A stretch of DNA of 64,000 bases from Thalassotalea marina (GTDB lineage Bacteria; Pseudomonadota; Gammaproteobacteria; Enterobacterales; Alteromonadaceae). Position 1 is the stretch's first letter. Each line of letters starts with the position of its first letter. The stretch lies in assembly GCF_014656435.1 (NCBI RefSeq), contig NZ_BNCK01000001.1, positions 496,001 to 560,000 on the forward strand. Reading direction: 5' to 3'. Below, in pieces: positions 18,373 through 26,819 of this stretch. Made by a program: the position numbers and the translations under genes. The notes under the pieces were generated by a model. The model did no database searches, had not been told where the DNA came from, and was given only the letters and a program-made list of their open reading frames with translations.

Positions 18373-19537
18373 TTTGGTCAATAATTTACAACTACTGTTT
18401 CCTATTAACCATGAATTTGAGCTTGAGCAATTTGTTCAACAAAAGCCCATAAATGCATTTTCTGATGAAGTACTCGATGTATTATCTGAGCTAGGGGCTT
18501 TTTTACGAGAACATGGTCGAGAGCTGCCAAATATTATTGCTGTTGGCTTTTGGCTGAGAAAGCAACATTTACTAATGCTTAAGTCGCAGTATCGAAGTTT
18601 ACATGGCCGAGGAATATCACTTCATTTTGCTCCAGGTAACGTTGATACCTTGTTTTTTTATTCAGCCATTATTTCCGTAGTGACAGGGAACTTAACTATG
18701 GTGCGAGTAAGTCATCAAAATCATCAAGCGGCAGCGCCTTTACTTGCCATGTTAAATGAATTTGTAAATTGTCATCCGCTAGGAAAAAAACTCGCTGAGC
18801 GCTTAGTCATTTTTACCTATGAAAAGTCCTCTGAAATTTCTGCGCTGTTGAGCAAGTTCGCAGATGTTCGAGTGATTTGGGGGGGTAACGAAGCCGTTAC
18901 GGCAATACAAAAACTGCCCATTAAAAATGGCGCTATTGATTGTAGTTTCCCTGATAGATATTCCATCTCGATATTAACGCTAAGCGATGTATCTGAAATT
19001 AATGCAGCGGCTACTGCATTTGCCGCTGATGTAAAACCATTTTTTCAACAAGCTTGTGCATCACCAAAAGTGGTTTATTGGGTAAATACGGCGCAAGAAT
19101 TGCAAAAAGTATTCTGGCAGCAAGTATCAGCGTTAATAACCAAAGCGAAACTAACCTTGTCTGCCGGCGACAGTTTGCGGCGCTATTTATTTTTGCAACA
19201 AGCGAGTTTGTTAACAGATAACAACTGCGCTATTGGATTTAATGACAATACTTTGACAGTAATAGAAGGTGATGATTTTAACGGTGAATTGTTAACCGCT
19301 CATCCCGGCTTATTTATTTTTCTAAGTCACAATGTTCTGTCTCTGGAACCGATAAATCTGCTGTCGCACTGTCAAACAATAGGTGTGTTTGACTTAAGCT
19401 GCAATGTGCAAAATGAAATAGAAAAACAAACGAAATGGCCACATAGACAAATAGTAAAGTTAGGTAGAGCGCTTGAGTTTACACCTGTGTGGGATGGCAT
19501 TGACTTAATTAAGCAACATTGTACTGAGCAAGTGTAA
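18356..19537 (+). CDS. LuxC-like acyl reductase
   Basis: A 393-residue aldehyde-dehydrogenase-fold protein of the LuxC family, which reduces an acyl thioester or acyl-enzyme to an aldehyde with NADPH. The signature FAPGNVDTLFFYS (91-103) is present, and the active-site cysteine is Cys234 in QQACASPK. GTG start overlapping the LuxE-like gene by 17 bases, after an AGGGGG site. Paired with the LuxE-like enzyme it should release or pass on an aldehyde. Use as a step in building a glycan acyl or alkyl group is inference. A hairpin follows the stop codon. Confidence 0.88.
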   Translation: MIHNLNLVNNLQLLFPINHEFELEQFVQQKPINAFSDEVLDVLSELGAFLREHGRELPNIIAVGFWLRKQHLLMLKSQYRSLHGRGISLHFAPGNVDTLFFYSAIISVVTGNLTMVRVSHQNHQAAAPLLAMLNEFVNCHPLGKKLAERLVIFTYEKSSEISALLSKFADVRVIWGGNEAVTAIQKLPIKNGAIDCSFPDRYSISILTLSDVSEINAAATAFAADVKPFFQQACASPKVVYWVNTAQELQKVFWQQVSALITKAKLTLSAGDSLRRYLFLQQASLLTDNNCAIGFNDNTLTVIEGDDFNGELLTAHPGLFIFLSHNVLSLEPINLLSHCQTIGVFDLSCNVQNEIEKQTKWPHRQIVKLGRALEFTPVWDGIDLIKQHCTEQV

Positions 19538-19593
19538 TTGCTACGAGGTTTAATAAAACGTGTTTTATGAATTAGCAACACCAACGTTTGGTG
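19538..19593 (+). repeat. Tandem hairpins after the acyl module
   Basis: Just after the luxC-like stop there is a nested inverted repeat: outer arms TTGCTA (19538-19543) and TAGCAA (19573-19578), inner arms ATAAAAC (19553-19559) and GTTTTAT (19562-19568). A second small hairpin follows, CACCAA (19579-19584) and TTGGTG (19588-19593). There is no T-run, so a clean terminator is not claimed. It marks the break between the acyl module and the next gene run and could be an attenuator or RNA-end structure. Confidence 0.45.
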
Positions 19594-19636
19594 AAGAAAA
19601 TTACGTTGATTAGTTATAGTTGGGTAGGGGAAGTAT

Positions 19637-21697
19637 TTGATATATTCAAACATTAGTGAGATACCTCAAGAAAAAATTGAAAAGTATCATTATGTTTCAC
19701 TCGATTTCTTCGATACATTAGTGATTCGAGAGGTAAGTGAGCACTCATTAATATTGAAGGCTATTGCAGAGGAACTTCACGCTAATGGTTGTTTAATCGA
19801 TGAGGCAAGTTTTCTTTCTGCTATAGACAAGGCTGAAACATATTGTAGAAACCTAACAGCCAACCAAGGTGGAGATCAAGAAGCAACGATAGATGATATA
19901 TATCTGAAGGCTTTTGAACTAAGCAACATTGATAATAGATATTTCTCAAAATTTTTAGCTAAACGCAAACTGCTAGAAGCGAATAATCTACGCTTAATTA
20001 ATGGTGCTAAAAATTGGATGACATCTTTGTTTAATCGAGGTGTCAAACTATTGTTAACAAGTGATACTTATTACACTCGGCAAGATATGAGTGTTTTTCT
20101 CGAAAAGCTTGGTATTAAAGAACTGTTTCACCAAGTTTATATTTCTAGTGAGTTTTCAATAAATAAAGCAAGCGGAAAATTATTTCGAAAACTTTTAACT
20201 GATAAAAATGTTGAACCTGAATGTCTCTTACATATAGGGGATAATTCATATTCAGATGTTCATTTGGCCAAAACCCTTGGTATCAAAGCTCTTCAGGTTG
20301 ACGTTGATTCACATATAAGTGATTTAGAAAAAGATACTCAATTATACTTTTTTGGCTATCAAGTAATGGCCCCCGTGATTGGTGCTTTTACTCATTACCT
20401 AAAACAATACGCCGATGAAAATAACATTAAGTCTCTTAAGTTTTTAGCAAGAGACGGGCACTTGCTATATAGGGCAAGTAAGTTACTTTTAGACGAAAAA
20501 TGTGCAAAAGAGTATATCTATATAAACCGTATCATTCTCAACCAACTAACCACTAAAAAGCTTGATGAAAAAGTCCTTGGTGAAATTGTTAGTAATTATC
20601 CAAATCAAGGTGTTTTATCACTTGTCACCTTGTTTGGTTTAGAGAATACTTCTTTTGATAAACACTTGAAAACCTGGCTTAAAAAAGAAAACTACTCAAA
20701 AAAAAACTTGTTAACTAATGATGTAGTATCAAAGCTTTTATCTAACCGCCAATTAGTTAGTATTTTTGAGGGCGATATTAAAAGAAAGCAAACCAATGCA
20801 AACAATCATTTGCAGCTCAACAACAAAAAAGGTGAAATTACTTGTCTAGTAGATGTTGGTTGGCGTGGCTCAATATTCAAAAAATTAAACGCAGAAAATC
20901 AAAATGAACATTTGTTTGGTTATTTATTTACTTGCACTGATACTCTGATTAAAAATCTCGGCGCGTTTATTCATGGAGACAATGAGTTTAAAGACAAGAT
21001 TCATCAAGTTGCAGAGGTTAGAGAACTTATTGAGTATTGTTGTAGTGAAATCAGTCCCGCTTGTATTGGTTTTGATGATGATGGGCAGCCTATCTTTTTA
21101 TCAGAAGCTTCTCTTGTACAAAATGACAAACGGTTAACTGTACAACAAGGGGTAATGGATAAACTAAAACTTACCAAAGAAAGTGGGAAGACATGGGATG
21201 CAAAAGAGGCATTGAACAGATTAATCAGTGTTTGTGAGTATACGCCTGATACATTACTTTCAGTATTTCAATTGCAACAAGTTTCCACGTCAGTTCTTGA
21301 TGATATACATCAACCTCTTAGTAATTCGTTATTGAACGCTGAAGCTAAGGTCAATAGCCACTTAACAAACACTCAGAGCGGGATCTATCGCTTTCTATCA
21401 TTTATAAACCAAAGAAAACTTACAGAGAATACTATTTTTTTATATGGAGCAGGTAGTGGCACTAAATTGATATTGCCACACTTTAAAGGTCGTGAAGTTA
21501 TTATTTTTGATAGCAATGAAAAATTGAATGGGGAAAATTTGAATGGCTCAAAAATTATATCTATCAGCAGGTTGGCAGATTACACAAGTCAGATGAACGA
21601 ATTAATCATAACCGTTATAGGGCGAAAGCAGCAATTAGTAAAGAGTCTGTCTGAATATAATGTAAACACCGTATTTTTAGAGGACTATTTATGGTAG
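19637..21697 (+). CDS. HAD-superfamily protein with C-terminal Rossmann-like domain
   Basis: A 686-residue protein of the type seen in polysaccharide clusters. The N-terminal HAD part has SLDFFDTLVIR (21-31, nucleophile Asp23), LLTSDTYYT near 140 and HIGDNSYSDV near 196. The residue two after the nucleophile is Phe25, not the Asp that most HAD phosphatases need. A middle region (about 230-590, with SLKFLARDGHLLY) is shared with large HAD-like glycan proteins of unknown function. Residues about 597-686 form a short Rossmann-like domain (FLYGAGSG, VIIFDSNEK) repeated elsewhere in this island. The start is a TTG behind GGGGAAG. Function unknown; sugar-phosphate hydrolysis or transfer is possible. 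Confidence 0.72.
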   Translation: MIYSNISEIPQEKIEKYHYVSLDFFDTLVIREVSEHSLILKAIAEELHANGCLIDEASFLSAIDKAETYCRNLTANQGGDQEATIDDIYLKAFELSNIDNRYFSKFLAKRKLLEANNLRLINGAKNWMTSLFNRGVKLLLTSDTYYTRQDMSVFLEKLGIKELFHQVYISSEFSINKASGKLFRKLLTDKNVEPECLLHIGDNSYSDVHLAKTLGIKALQVDVDSHISDLEKDTQLYFFGYQVMAPVIGAFTHYLKQYADENNIKSLKFLARDGHLLYRASKLLLDEKCAKEYIYINRIILNQLTTKKLDEKVLGEIVSNYPNQGVLSLVTLFGLENTSFDKHLKTWLKKENYSKKNLLTNDVVSKLLSNRQLVSIFEGDIKRKQTNANNHLQLNNKKGEITCLVDVGWRGSIFKKLNAENQNEHLFGYLFTCTDTLIKNLGAFIHGDNEFKDKIHQVAEVRELIEYCCSEISPACIGFDDDGQPIFLSEASLVQNDKRLTVQQGVMDKLKLTKESGKTWDAKEALNRLISVCEYTPDTLLSVFQLQQVSTSVLDDIHQPLSNSLLNAEAKVNSHLTNTQSGIYRFLSFINQRKLTENTIFLYGAGSGTKLILPHFKGREVIIFDSNEKLNGENLNGSKIISISRLADYTSQMNELIITVIGRKQQLVKSLSEYNVNTVFLEDYLW

Positions 21698-22977
21698 GCG
21701 GAGTAGACCTTAAAACAATATCGCAGTTAGTCATATATGGGGCAGGTGCAGCTAGCCAGCAATTGGTAGAATACTTTCAGTTGCAAGCTGAGCAATATAG
21801 TATTTGCACTACACATGGTGGTGAGGGGTTTTTAAATAAAACCGCAGCTGCATTTTCAACATTACCAAGTGGTGAATATCATGTGGTGATTGCTTCACAG
21901 TACTTTTACGAGATCTATTGTGAAATTAAGCGTTCTACCATAAATGTTGCTCAAGTCTATTGTTATAACAACGTCAATAATACGGTACTGCCTGTAGAGT
22001 CATTGTTGAGACAAGTTAAACCAAACAAAACACTCTATGCAGTTTATGATTTGGAAATGAACCCAGCATCATTCGACGTTTGTGTATTTGCCAATGCAGC
22101 CGAATATTATCGACGTGAACAAGGCTTTGATAATATTCATTTTGTTGTAGTTCCTCCCATTTTAAAATATGGTCGCTTGTGTGACGCCAGTTTTTACAAT
22201 CAAGGCGCCGAGCAAAGCTTTCGAGAGCGAATAGAGAAATTACTCGTACCTATTTTATCGCTAATACCAAGTAAAATTGGTTGCAGTGTGTTAGCGCATC
22301 GAGAAGAAGCAGAGGCATTGTTACATGAAAAAGCACTTTTTCCTAAACTGGTTGATCTAAACAGACCTAAAGATACTCATAACCCTGTAGCTTTGTTGCC
22401 AAAGAATATACCTATTGGATATTTTACGGCTGATATTCGTTCATCCAAATTTGTTGAAGATATGTTTGGAGTCAATAATCAACCCCTGATTACGGTAACG
22501 CTTAGGGAGTACTTAGACCAACCTAAAAGAAACAACGATATTGATGAGCTCGTCAAGTTTCTGACCAAAGTAGAAAATTGTGGATTTGTGCCCGTTATTA
22601 TTCGAGACACGGCCAACTGTGGTAAGAAAGCGATAGAAAAACTTGCTAAATATCAAAGTTTTTCTAATGCGTCTTTAGATATTGGCATAAGAATGGCATT
22701 ATACGAGCGTGCAGCGATGAACTTTTTTGTCAATAACGGCCCAGTTGCATTAGCTAGTTTTAACCACAAGGTTAATTACATGGTCTTTAAGTTAGTGGAT
22801 GAATCTTTGTTATGTACAACACAAGAGTTTTTTAGACTTCGTTATGCTATCGACGAAAGAGATAGTCAATACTTCTGGGCACAGCACAAACAACAAAAAA
22901 TTTTCTGGCAACCCGATACTTGTGATTTTATGTGGGCAGCCTTTAAAACATATTTAGACAAGAAAAATGACTTATGA
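21691..22977 (+). CDS. Unrecognised protein with N-terminal Rossmann-like domain
   Basis: A 428-residue soluble protein that I do not recognise. Residues about 10-95 form a short nucleotide-binding-like fold (LVIYGAGAASQQLVEYF, then HVVIASQYFYEIY) matching the domain found in five neighbours. The remaining 330 residues have no motif that I can name; TLYAVYDLEMNPASFDVCVF and the C-terminal IRMALYERAAMNFFVNNGP could belong to a glycosyltransferase or a glycan-recognition fold. An AGAGGA site lies 6 bases before the ATG. It overlaps the previous gene by 7 bases and the next by 4. Confidence 0.6.
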   Translation: MVGGVDLKTISQLVIYGAGAASQQLVEYFQLQAEQYSICTTHGGEGFLNKTAAAFSTLPSGEYHVVIASQYFYEIYCEIKRSTINVAQVYCYNNVNNTVLPVESLLRQVKPNKTLYAVYDLEMNPASFDVCVFANAAEYYRREQGFDNIHFVVVPPILKYGRLCDASFYNQGAEQSFRERIEKLLVPILSLIPSKIGCSVLAHREEAEALLHEKALFPKLVDLNRPKDTHNPVALLPKNIPIGYFTADIRSSKFVEDMFGVNNQPLITVTLREYLDQPKRNNDIDELVKFLTKVENCGFVPVIIRDTANCGKKAIEKLAKYQSFSNASLDIGIRMALYERAAMNFFVNNGPVALASFNHKVNYMVFKLVDESLLCTTQEFFRLRYAIDERDSQYFWAQHKQQKIFWQPDTCDFMWAAFKTYLDKKNDL

Positions 22978-23915
22978 AAAAAATTTTAGTGACAGGCGCA
23001 ACGGGGTATAAGGGGAGTGTACTTGTACCTAAGCTACTTTCAGCTGGCTACCAAGTATTGGCATGGGATACACAATGGTTTGGTTGTGAAATAACCCCTC
23101 ACAAAAATTTGACGGTTGTTAAAAAAGATGTGCGAGACATTGAGCAAGGTGACCTTGAAGGTATAGATGGCATTGTTCATCTTGCATCAATTGCTAATGA
23201 TCCATGTGGCGATCTCAATCCCAAATTAACCTGGGAGGTAAGCGCCCTTGCCACTATGCAATTAGCAGATAAAGCCAAACGTGCAGGAATTAAACATTTT
23301 GTTTATGCGTCATCTGGCAGCGTTTATGGTGTAAAAGATGAAGAACAAGTAACAGAAGATTTAACTTTAGAGCCGATCTCAGAATACAACAAAACGAAGA
23401 TGGTCGCAGAACGGGTATTGTTGAGTTATCAAAATGATATGACAGTGCAAATCGTACGTCCTGCAACCGTATGTGGTTTGTCTCCTCGAATGAGATTGGA
23501 TGTTGCAGTTAATATGTTAACGATGCAAGCACTTAAAAATGGTGAAATTACAGTGTTTGGAGGTGAACAATCTAGACCTAATGTGCATATTGACGATATT
23601 ACAGACTTGTATTTATTTTTATTGAAAAGGCCTGATGTAACAGGCGTTTATAATGTTGGTTTTGAAAACTTAACCATTTTACAAATCGCTGAATACGTTG
23701 CTAAAAGAATAGGCGCTAAAATAACAGTAACGCCTTCAAATGACCCTCGCTCTTACCGCATTAACTCCGATAAATTACTCGCCACAGGATTTAAGCCTAA
23801 AAAAACGGTAGAAGATGCCGTTACAGAGATTATTGAAGCATATCAAAGTCAGCAGTTAATAGATGAAGATCGCTGGTACAACTTAAAGTGGATGCAATTG
23901 CATCAATTACATTAG
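22974..23915 (+). CDS. NAD-dependent sugar-nucleotide epimerase/dehydratase
   Basis: Extended SDR of 313 residues acting on a nucleotide sugar. The Rossmann motif is TGATGYKG (7-14). YASSGSVYG supplies the Ser, and YNKTK the catalytic Tyr and Lys. The end (RSYRINSDKLLATGFKPKKT) is typical of GalE/RmlB-like enzymes that modify NDP-sugars. The exact reaction cannot be read from motifs. ATGA overlap with the preceding gene. Together with the SIS isomerase and transketolase downstream it may act on an NDP-heptose or related sugar. Confidence 0.85.
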   Translation: MKKILVTGATGYKGSVLVPKLLSAGYQVLAWDTQWFGCEITPHKNLTVVKKDVRDIEQGDLEGIDGIVHLASIANDPCGDLNPKLTWEVSALATMQLADKAKRAGIKHFVYASSGSVYGVKDEEQVTEDLTLEPISEYNKTKMVAERVLLSYQNDMTVQIVRPATVCGLSPRMRLDVAVNMLTMQALKNGEITVFGGEQSRPNVHIDDITDLYLFLLKRPDVTGVYNVGFENLTILQIAEYVAKRIGAKITVTPSNDPRSYRINSDKLLATGFKPKKTVEDAVTEIIEAYQSQQLIDEDRWYNLKWMQLHQLH

Positions 23916-23923
23916 GACCTGAC

Positions 23924-24493
23924 GTGAGTTTTTATCAAATATATAGTGATCAGTTGTATCAACAACTACAACGCATTGATGAACAAAAAGTAGATGCTAT
24001 TGTAGCTTTATTAGTTGGTGTTTGGCGTGAACACAAGCGACTTTTTATTTGTGGAAATGGTGGGAGTGCTGGTAATGCACAACATCTTGCCAATGACTTT
24101 TCTTACGGTATTAACCCTAAAGGGAGAGCAATTGATGTAGAGGCACTTCCTGCTAACTCTTCAGTTATTACTTGTCTTGCAAATGATACAGGATACGACA
24201 ATATTTTTGCCTACCAACTTCTCACTAAAGCTCGAGCTGGCGACGTTTTATTAGTACTTTCTGGAAGTGGTAACTCTCGCAATATTATTAATGCTCTTGA
24301 ACAAGCGAAGGAGTTAGGGGTAATCAGCATTGCCTTAGTTGGTTATAATGGTGGGAAAGCCAAAGAGCTTGCAGATATTGTTATTCATAATGATATAAAT
24401 GACATGCAAATTGCCGAAGATATACAAGTAATCATCGGTCATTGGCTAATGCGTCAACTTAACGAACAACTTGAGAATCAACAACATGACTAA
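23924..24493 (+). CDS. SIS-domain phosphosugar isomerase, GmhA-like
   Basis: A 189-residue single SIS-domain protein. CGNGGSAGNAQHLANDF and LSGSGNS match GmhA, which turns sedoheptulose 7-phosphate into glycero-manno-heptose 7-phosphate. Two catalytic positions of GmhA look changed: the Glu after the QH helix appears as Asp, and the late catalytic His region reads IAEDIQVIIGH, with alignment uncertain by one residue. The GTG at 23924 is chosen because AGGA lies 6 bases before it; the GTG at 23888 would overlap the epimerase by 28 bases. A transketolase pair, a kinase and a nucleotidyltransferase downstream support a heptose role, but a different ketose phosphate is possible. Confidence 0.78.
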   Translation: MSFYQIYSDQLYQQLQRIDEQKVDAIVALLVGVWREHKRLFICGNGGSAGNAQHLANDFSYGINPKGRAIDVEALPANSSVITCLANDTGYDNIFAYQLLTKARAGDVLLVLSGSGNSRNIINALEQAKELGVISIALVGYNGGKAKELADIVIHNDINDMQIAEDIQVIIGHWLMRQLNEQLENQQHD

Positions 24494-25475
24494 ACCTGTT
24501 TTTGTCATTGGGAGTAACTCTTTTTCAGGCTCTGCTTTTTGTGAACACTTGTTGGCACAAGATATTGAAGTTATTGGAATTAGTCGCTCACAAGAACCAA
24601 TTAAAGAGCTTTTACCACATAAGTTGAACGGTAATAAGCCACTGCAATTTCACCAACTTGACCTAAACCATCATTTAGAAAGAATAGAAAGCTTAATTGA
24701 TAAATTTAAACCAAGTCACATTTATAATTTTGCAGCTCAAAGTATGGTGGGGCAAAGTTGGGATTTTCCTGAACACTGGTTTATGACTAACACTGTGTCA
24801 ACGATAAAGCTTCATAATATATTGAGACAGAAAGACTATTTAGAGCGTTATATTCATATTTCTACACCTGAGGTGTATGGCACTACCAATGGTGAACAAT
24901 TGGAAAGCAAAATTTATCAACCAAGCACACCGTATGCGACGTCTAGAGCTGCGGCTGATATGAGTTTGCACAACTTTTTTGATGTTTACCAGTTTCCCGT
25001 TATTTTTACTCGTGCAGCGAATGTTTATGGTGCAGGGCAGCAGCTATATAGGATTATTCCTAGAACAATTTTATATGCCCTAACTGGTAGGCAATTGGCT
25101 CTGCATGGGGGGGGCTTCTCTGAGCGTTCATTCATAGATATAAGCGATGTTTCAAAAGCGACGCAGCTTATTGGCGAAAATGGGCGTTTAGGGGATATAT
25201 ATCATATTTCTACAAATGAGCTTGTTAGTATTAGAGAGTTGGTATCGTTAATTTGTAAAAAATTAAACAAAAATTTTGACTTGGTAGTTAAAGAAACTGG
25301 CGATCGAAAAGGCAAAGACCACGCATATTGGTTAAATTCAGAGAAGCTTCGAAACGAACTTGGCTGGAGTGATGTTATAGATTTGGAATCAGGTATTGAT
25401 TCCTGTATTGATTGGATTACAAGAAATTTAGAAGTGTTAAATTTACAACCATTAGAATATATCCATAAGGCATAA
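24486..25475 (+). CDS. NAD-dependent epimerase/dehydratase family, YxxxR variant
   Basis: A 329-residue extended SDR resembling RmlB/GMD 4,6-dehydratases: GSNSFSGS (9-16), NFAAQSMVGQSW (81-92), ISTPEVYGT with Thr127-Pro-Glu129, and RAANVYG. The catalytic Tyr150 is present, but the usual Lys four residues later is Arg154 (YATSR; codon AGA at the DNA level). That change is uncommon and could alter or weaken dehydratase activity. Its ATG lies 8 bases inside the preceding stop. It probably forms a 4-keto sugar nucleotide in this island; the sugar is unknown. Confidence 0.82.
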   Translation: MTKPVFVIGSNSFSGSAFCEHLLAQDIEVIGISRSQEPIKELLPHKLNGNKPLQFHQLDLNHHLERIESLIDKFKPSHIYNFAAQSMVGQSWDFPEHWFMTNTVSTIKLHNILRQKDYLERYIHISTPEVYGTTNGEQLESKIYQPSTPYATSRAAADMSLHNFFDVYQFPVIFTRAANVYGAGQQLYRIIPRTILYALTGRQLALHGGGFSERSFIDISDVSKATQLIGENGRLGDIYHISTNELVSIRELVSLICKKLNKNFDLVVKETGDRKGKDHAYWLNSEKLRNELGWSDVIDLESGIDSCIDWITRNLEVLNLQPLEYIHKA

Positions 25476-25483
25476 AAGATAAT

Positions 25484-26143
25484 ATGGGCATAGAAATAGA
25501 TTTATTAAAAAACTATCCAAAAGCTAAGCGAAATACATCTGAAAGAGCAAACGTTATTACCGAAGCTGACCGTGAAATCGCAAGGGAGTATGGTGAGGCT
25601 TTTTTTGATGGTGATAGAACTCATGGTTATGGCGGCTTTCATTATGCCCCAAGATTTTGGCAGCCAGTAATACCAGATTTTATTGAACATTTTTCGTTAT
25701 CAGGAAATGAAAAAATATTAGATATAGGTTGCGCTAAGGGTTTTATGCTGTATGACTTGAAACAGGCATTACCCCAGACTCATTTAGTGGGGTTAGATAT
25801 TTCTGAATATGCGATTAGCAAAGCAAAAGAAGAAGTAAAACCCTATTTACAGATCGGCGATGCTAAAGCCCTCCCTTTTAAAGATAACGAATTTGATGTT
25901 GTTTTTAGCATTAATACAGTGCACAACTTAGAACGTGAAGAGTGCATTAATGCAATAAAAGAAATCGAAAGGGTTAGCAAAGGAAAAGCGTTTATCACGG
26001 TTGACGCATATCGCAACGAAGAAGAAAAAAAGAGAATGTTTCAGTGGGCATTAACGGCTAAAACTATTCTTCATGTTGATGAATGGGTCGCTTTATTCGA
26101 AGAAGCAGGATATAGCGGAGACTATTATTGGTTTATTCCATAG
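25484..26143 (+). CDS. Class I SAM-dependent methyltransferase
   Basis: A 219-residue protein with motif I ILDIGCAKG (about 75-83), GLDISEYAI as the acidic loop and FDVVFSINTVHN as motif IV. The N-terminal 60 residues carry a distinct segment (ERANVITEADREIARE) seen in cluster methyltransferases. Likely substrate is a sugar or glycan hydroxyl, by context. It is followed by a second, unrelated methyltransferase gene. Confidence 0.83.
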   Translation: MGIEIDLLKNYPKAKRNTSERANVITEADREIAREYGEAFFDGDRTHGYGGFHYAPRFWQPVIPDFIEHFSLSGNEKILDIGCAKGFMLYDLKQALPQTHLVGLDISEYAISKAKEEVKPYLQIGDAKALPFKDNEFDVVFSINTVHNLEREECINAIKEIERVSKGKAFITVDAYRNEEEKKRMFQWALTAKTILHVDEWVALFEEAGYSGDYYWFIP

Positions 26144-26151
26144 GAGCAGTT

Positions 26152-26808
26152 ATGAGTAAGTCGTTTTTTGAGCCTCAGTATGATTTTTTAAATGAGACGC
26201 CTGAGATAAAACTCGGTTTAATGAGTGCTGGTACTTGGTATAAAGATCCAAAACGTTTTGCCTTTGTTCTTGCTCGTTATAAGTTTGTTGCAAAAATGCT
26301 AGCTGGAAAATCTCATGTACTTGAAGTTGGTTGTGGTGATGCATTTGCCAGTCGAATAGTACAACAAGACGTTGAGCAGTTGACGGTTTTAGATGTAGAT
26401 GAAACATTTATACAAGACATTGAGCAGCGATCATGTGAACGTTGGCCATTAAAGGCTGTTTGTCACAACATTCTAGATGGGGCTCTGCCTGCAAATTATG
26501 ACGCTGCATATTCATTAGATGTCTTTGAGCATATAGACCCTGAACTTGAACATGTGTATTTACAAAACCTTGGAAGCTCTTTAACCGAGAATGGCGTTGC
26601 CATTATTGGAATTCCGTCATTGGAGTCGCAAAAGTACGCATCTCCTGAGAGTATCGAAGGTCATGTTAATTGCAAGTCAGGACTAGATTTTAAGAAGGTT
26701 TGTGAAAAGCATTTTAAGCATGTTTTTCTGTTTTCTATGAATGATGAAGTTGTGCACACTGGTTTCTATCCGATGGCACACTATTTATTAGCACTTTGCA
26801 TAAAGTAG
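26152..26808 (+). CDS. Class I SAM-dependent methyltransferase
   Basis: A 218-residue methyltransferase with VLEVGCGDAFASRIV (about 55-69), LTVLDVDE, and AAYSLDVFEHIDPE as motif IV. The ATG at 26152 is used because TAGGAG lies 5 bases upstream; a longer in-frame version would overlap the preceding gene. Two methyltransferases side by side suggest a doubly methylated sugar, which is inference. Confidence 0.83.
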   Translation: MSKSFFEPQYDFLNETPEIKLGLMSAGTWYKDPKRFAFVLARYKFVAKMLAGKSHVLEVGCGDAFASRIVQQDVEQLTVLDVDETFIQDIEQRSCERWPLKAVCHNILDGALPANYDAAYSLDVFEHIDPELEHVYLQNLGSSLTENGVAIIGIPSLESQKYASPESIEGHVNCKSGLDFKKVCEKHFKHVFLFSMNDEVVHTGFYPMAHYLLALCIK

Positions 26809-26819
26809 CGAGATATACC

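Noticed and set aside
14895-19537. Bioluminescence (lux) operon
   Set aside because: LuxE- and LuxC-like genes are present but there is no luxA, luxB, luxD or luxI/R, and the neighbours are nonulosonate genes.
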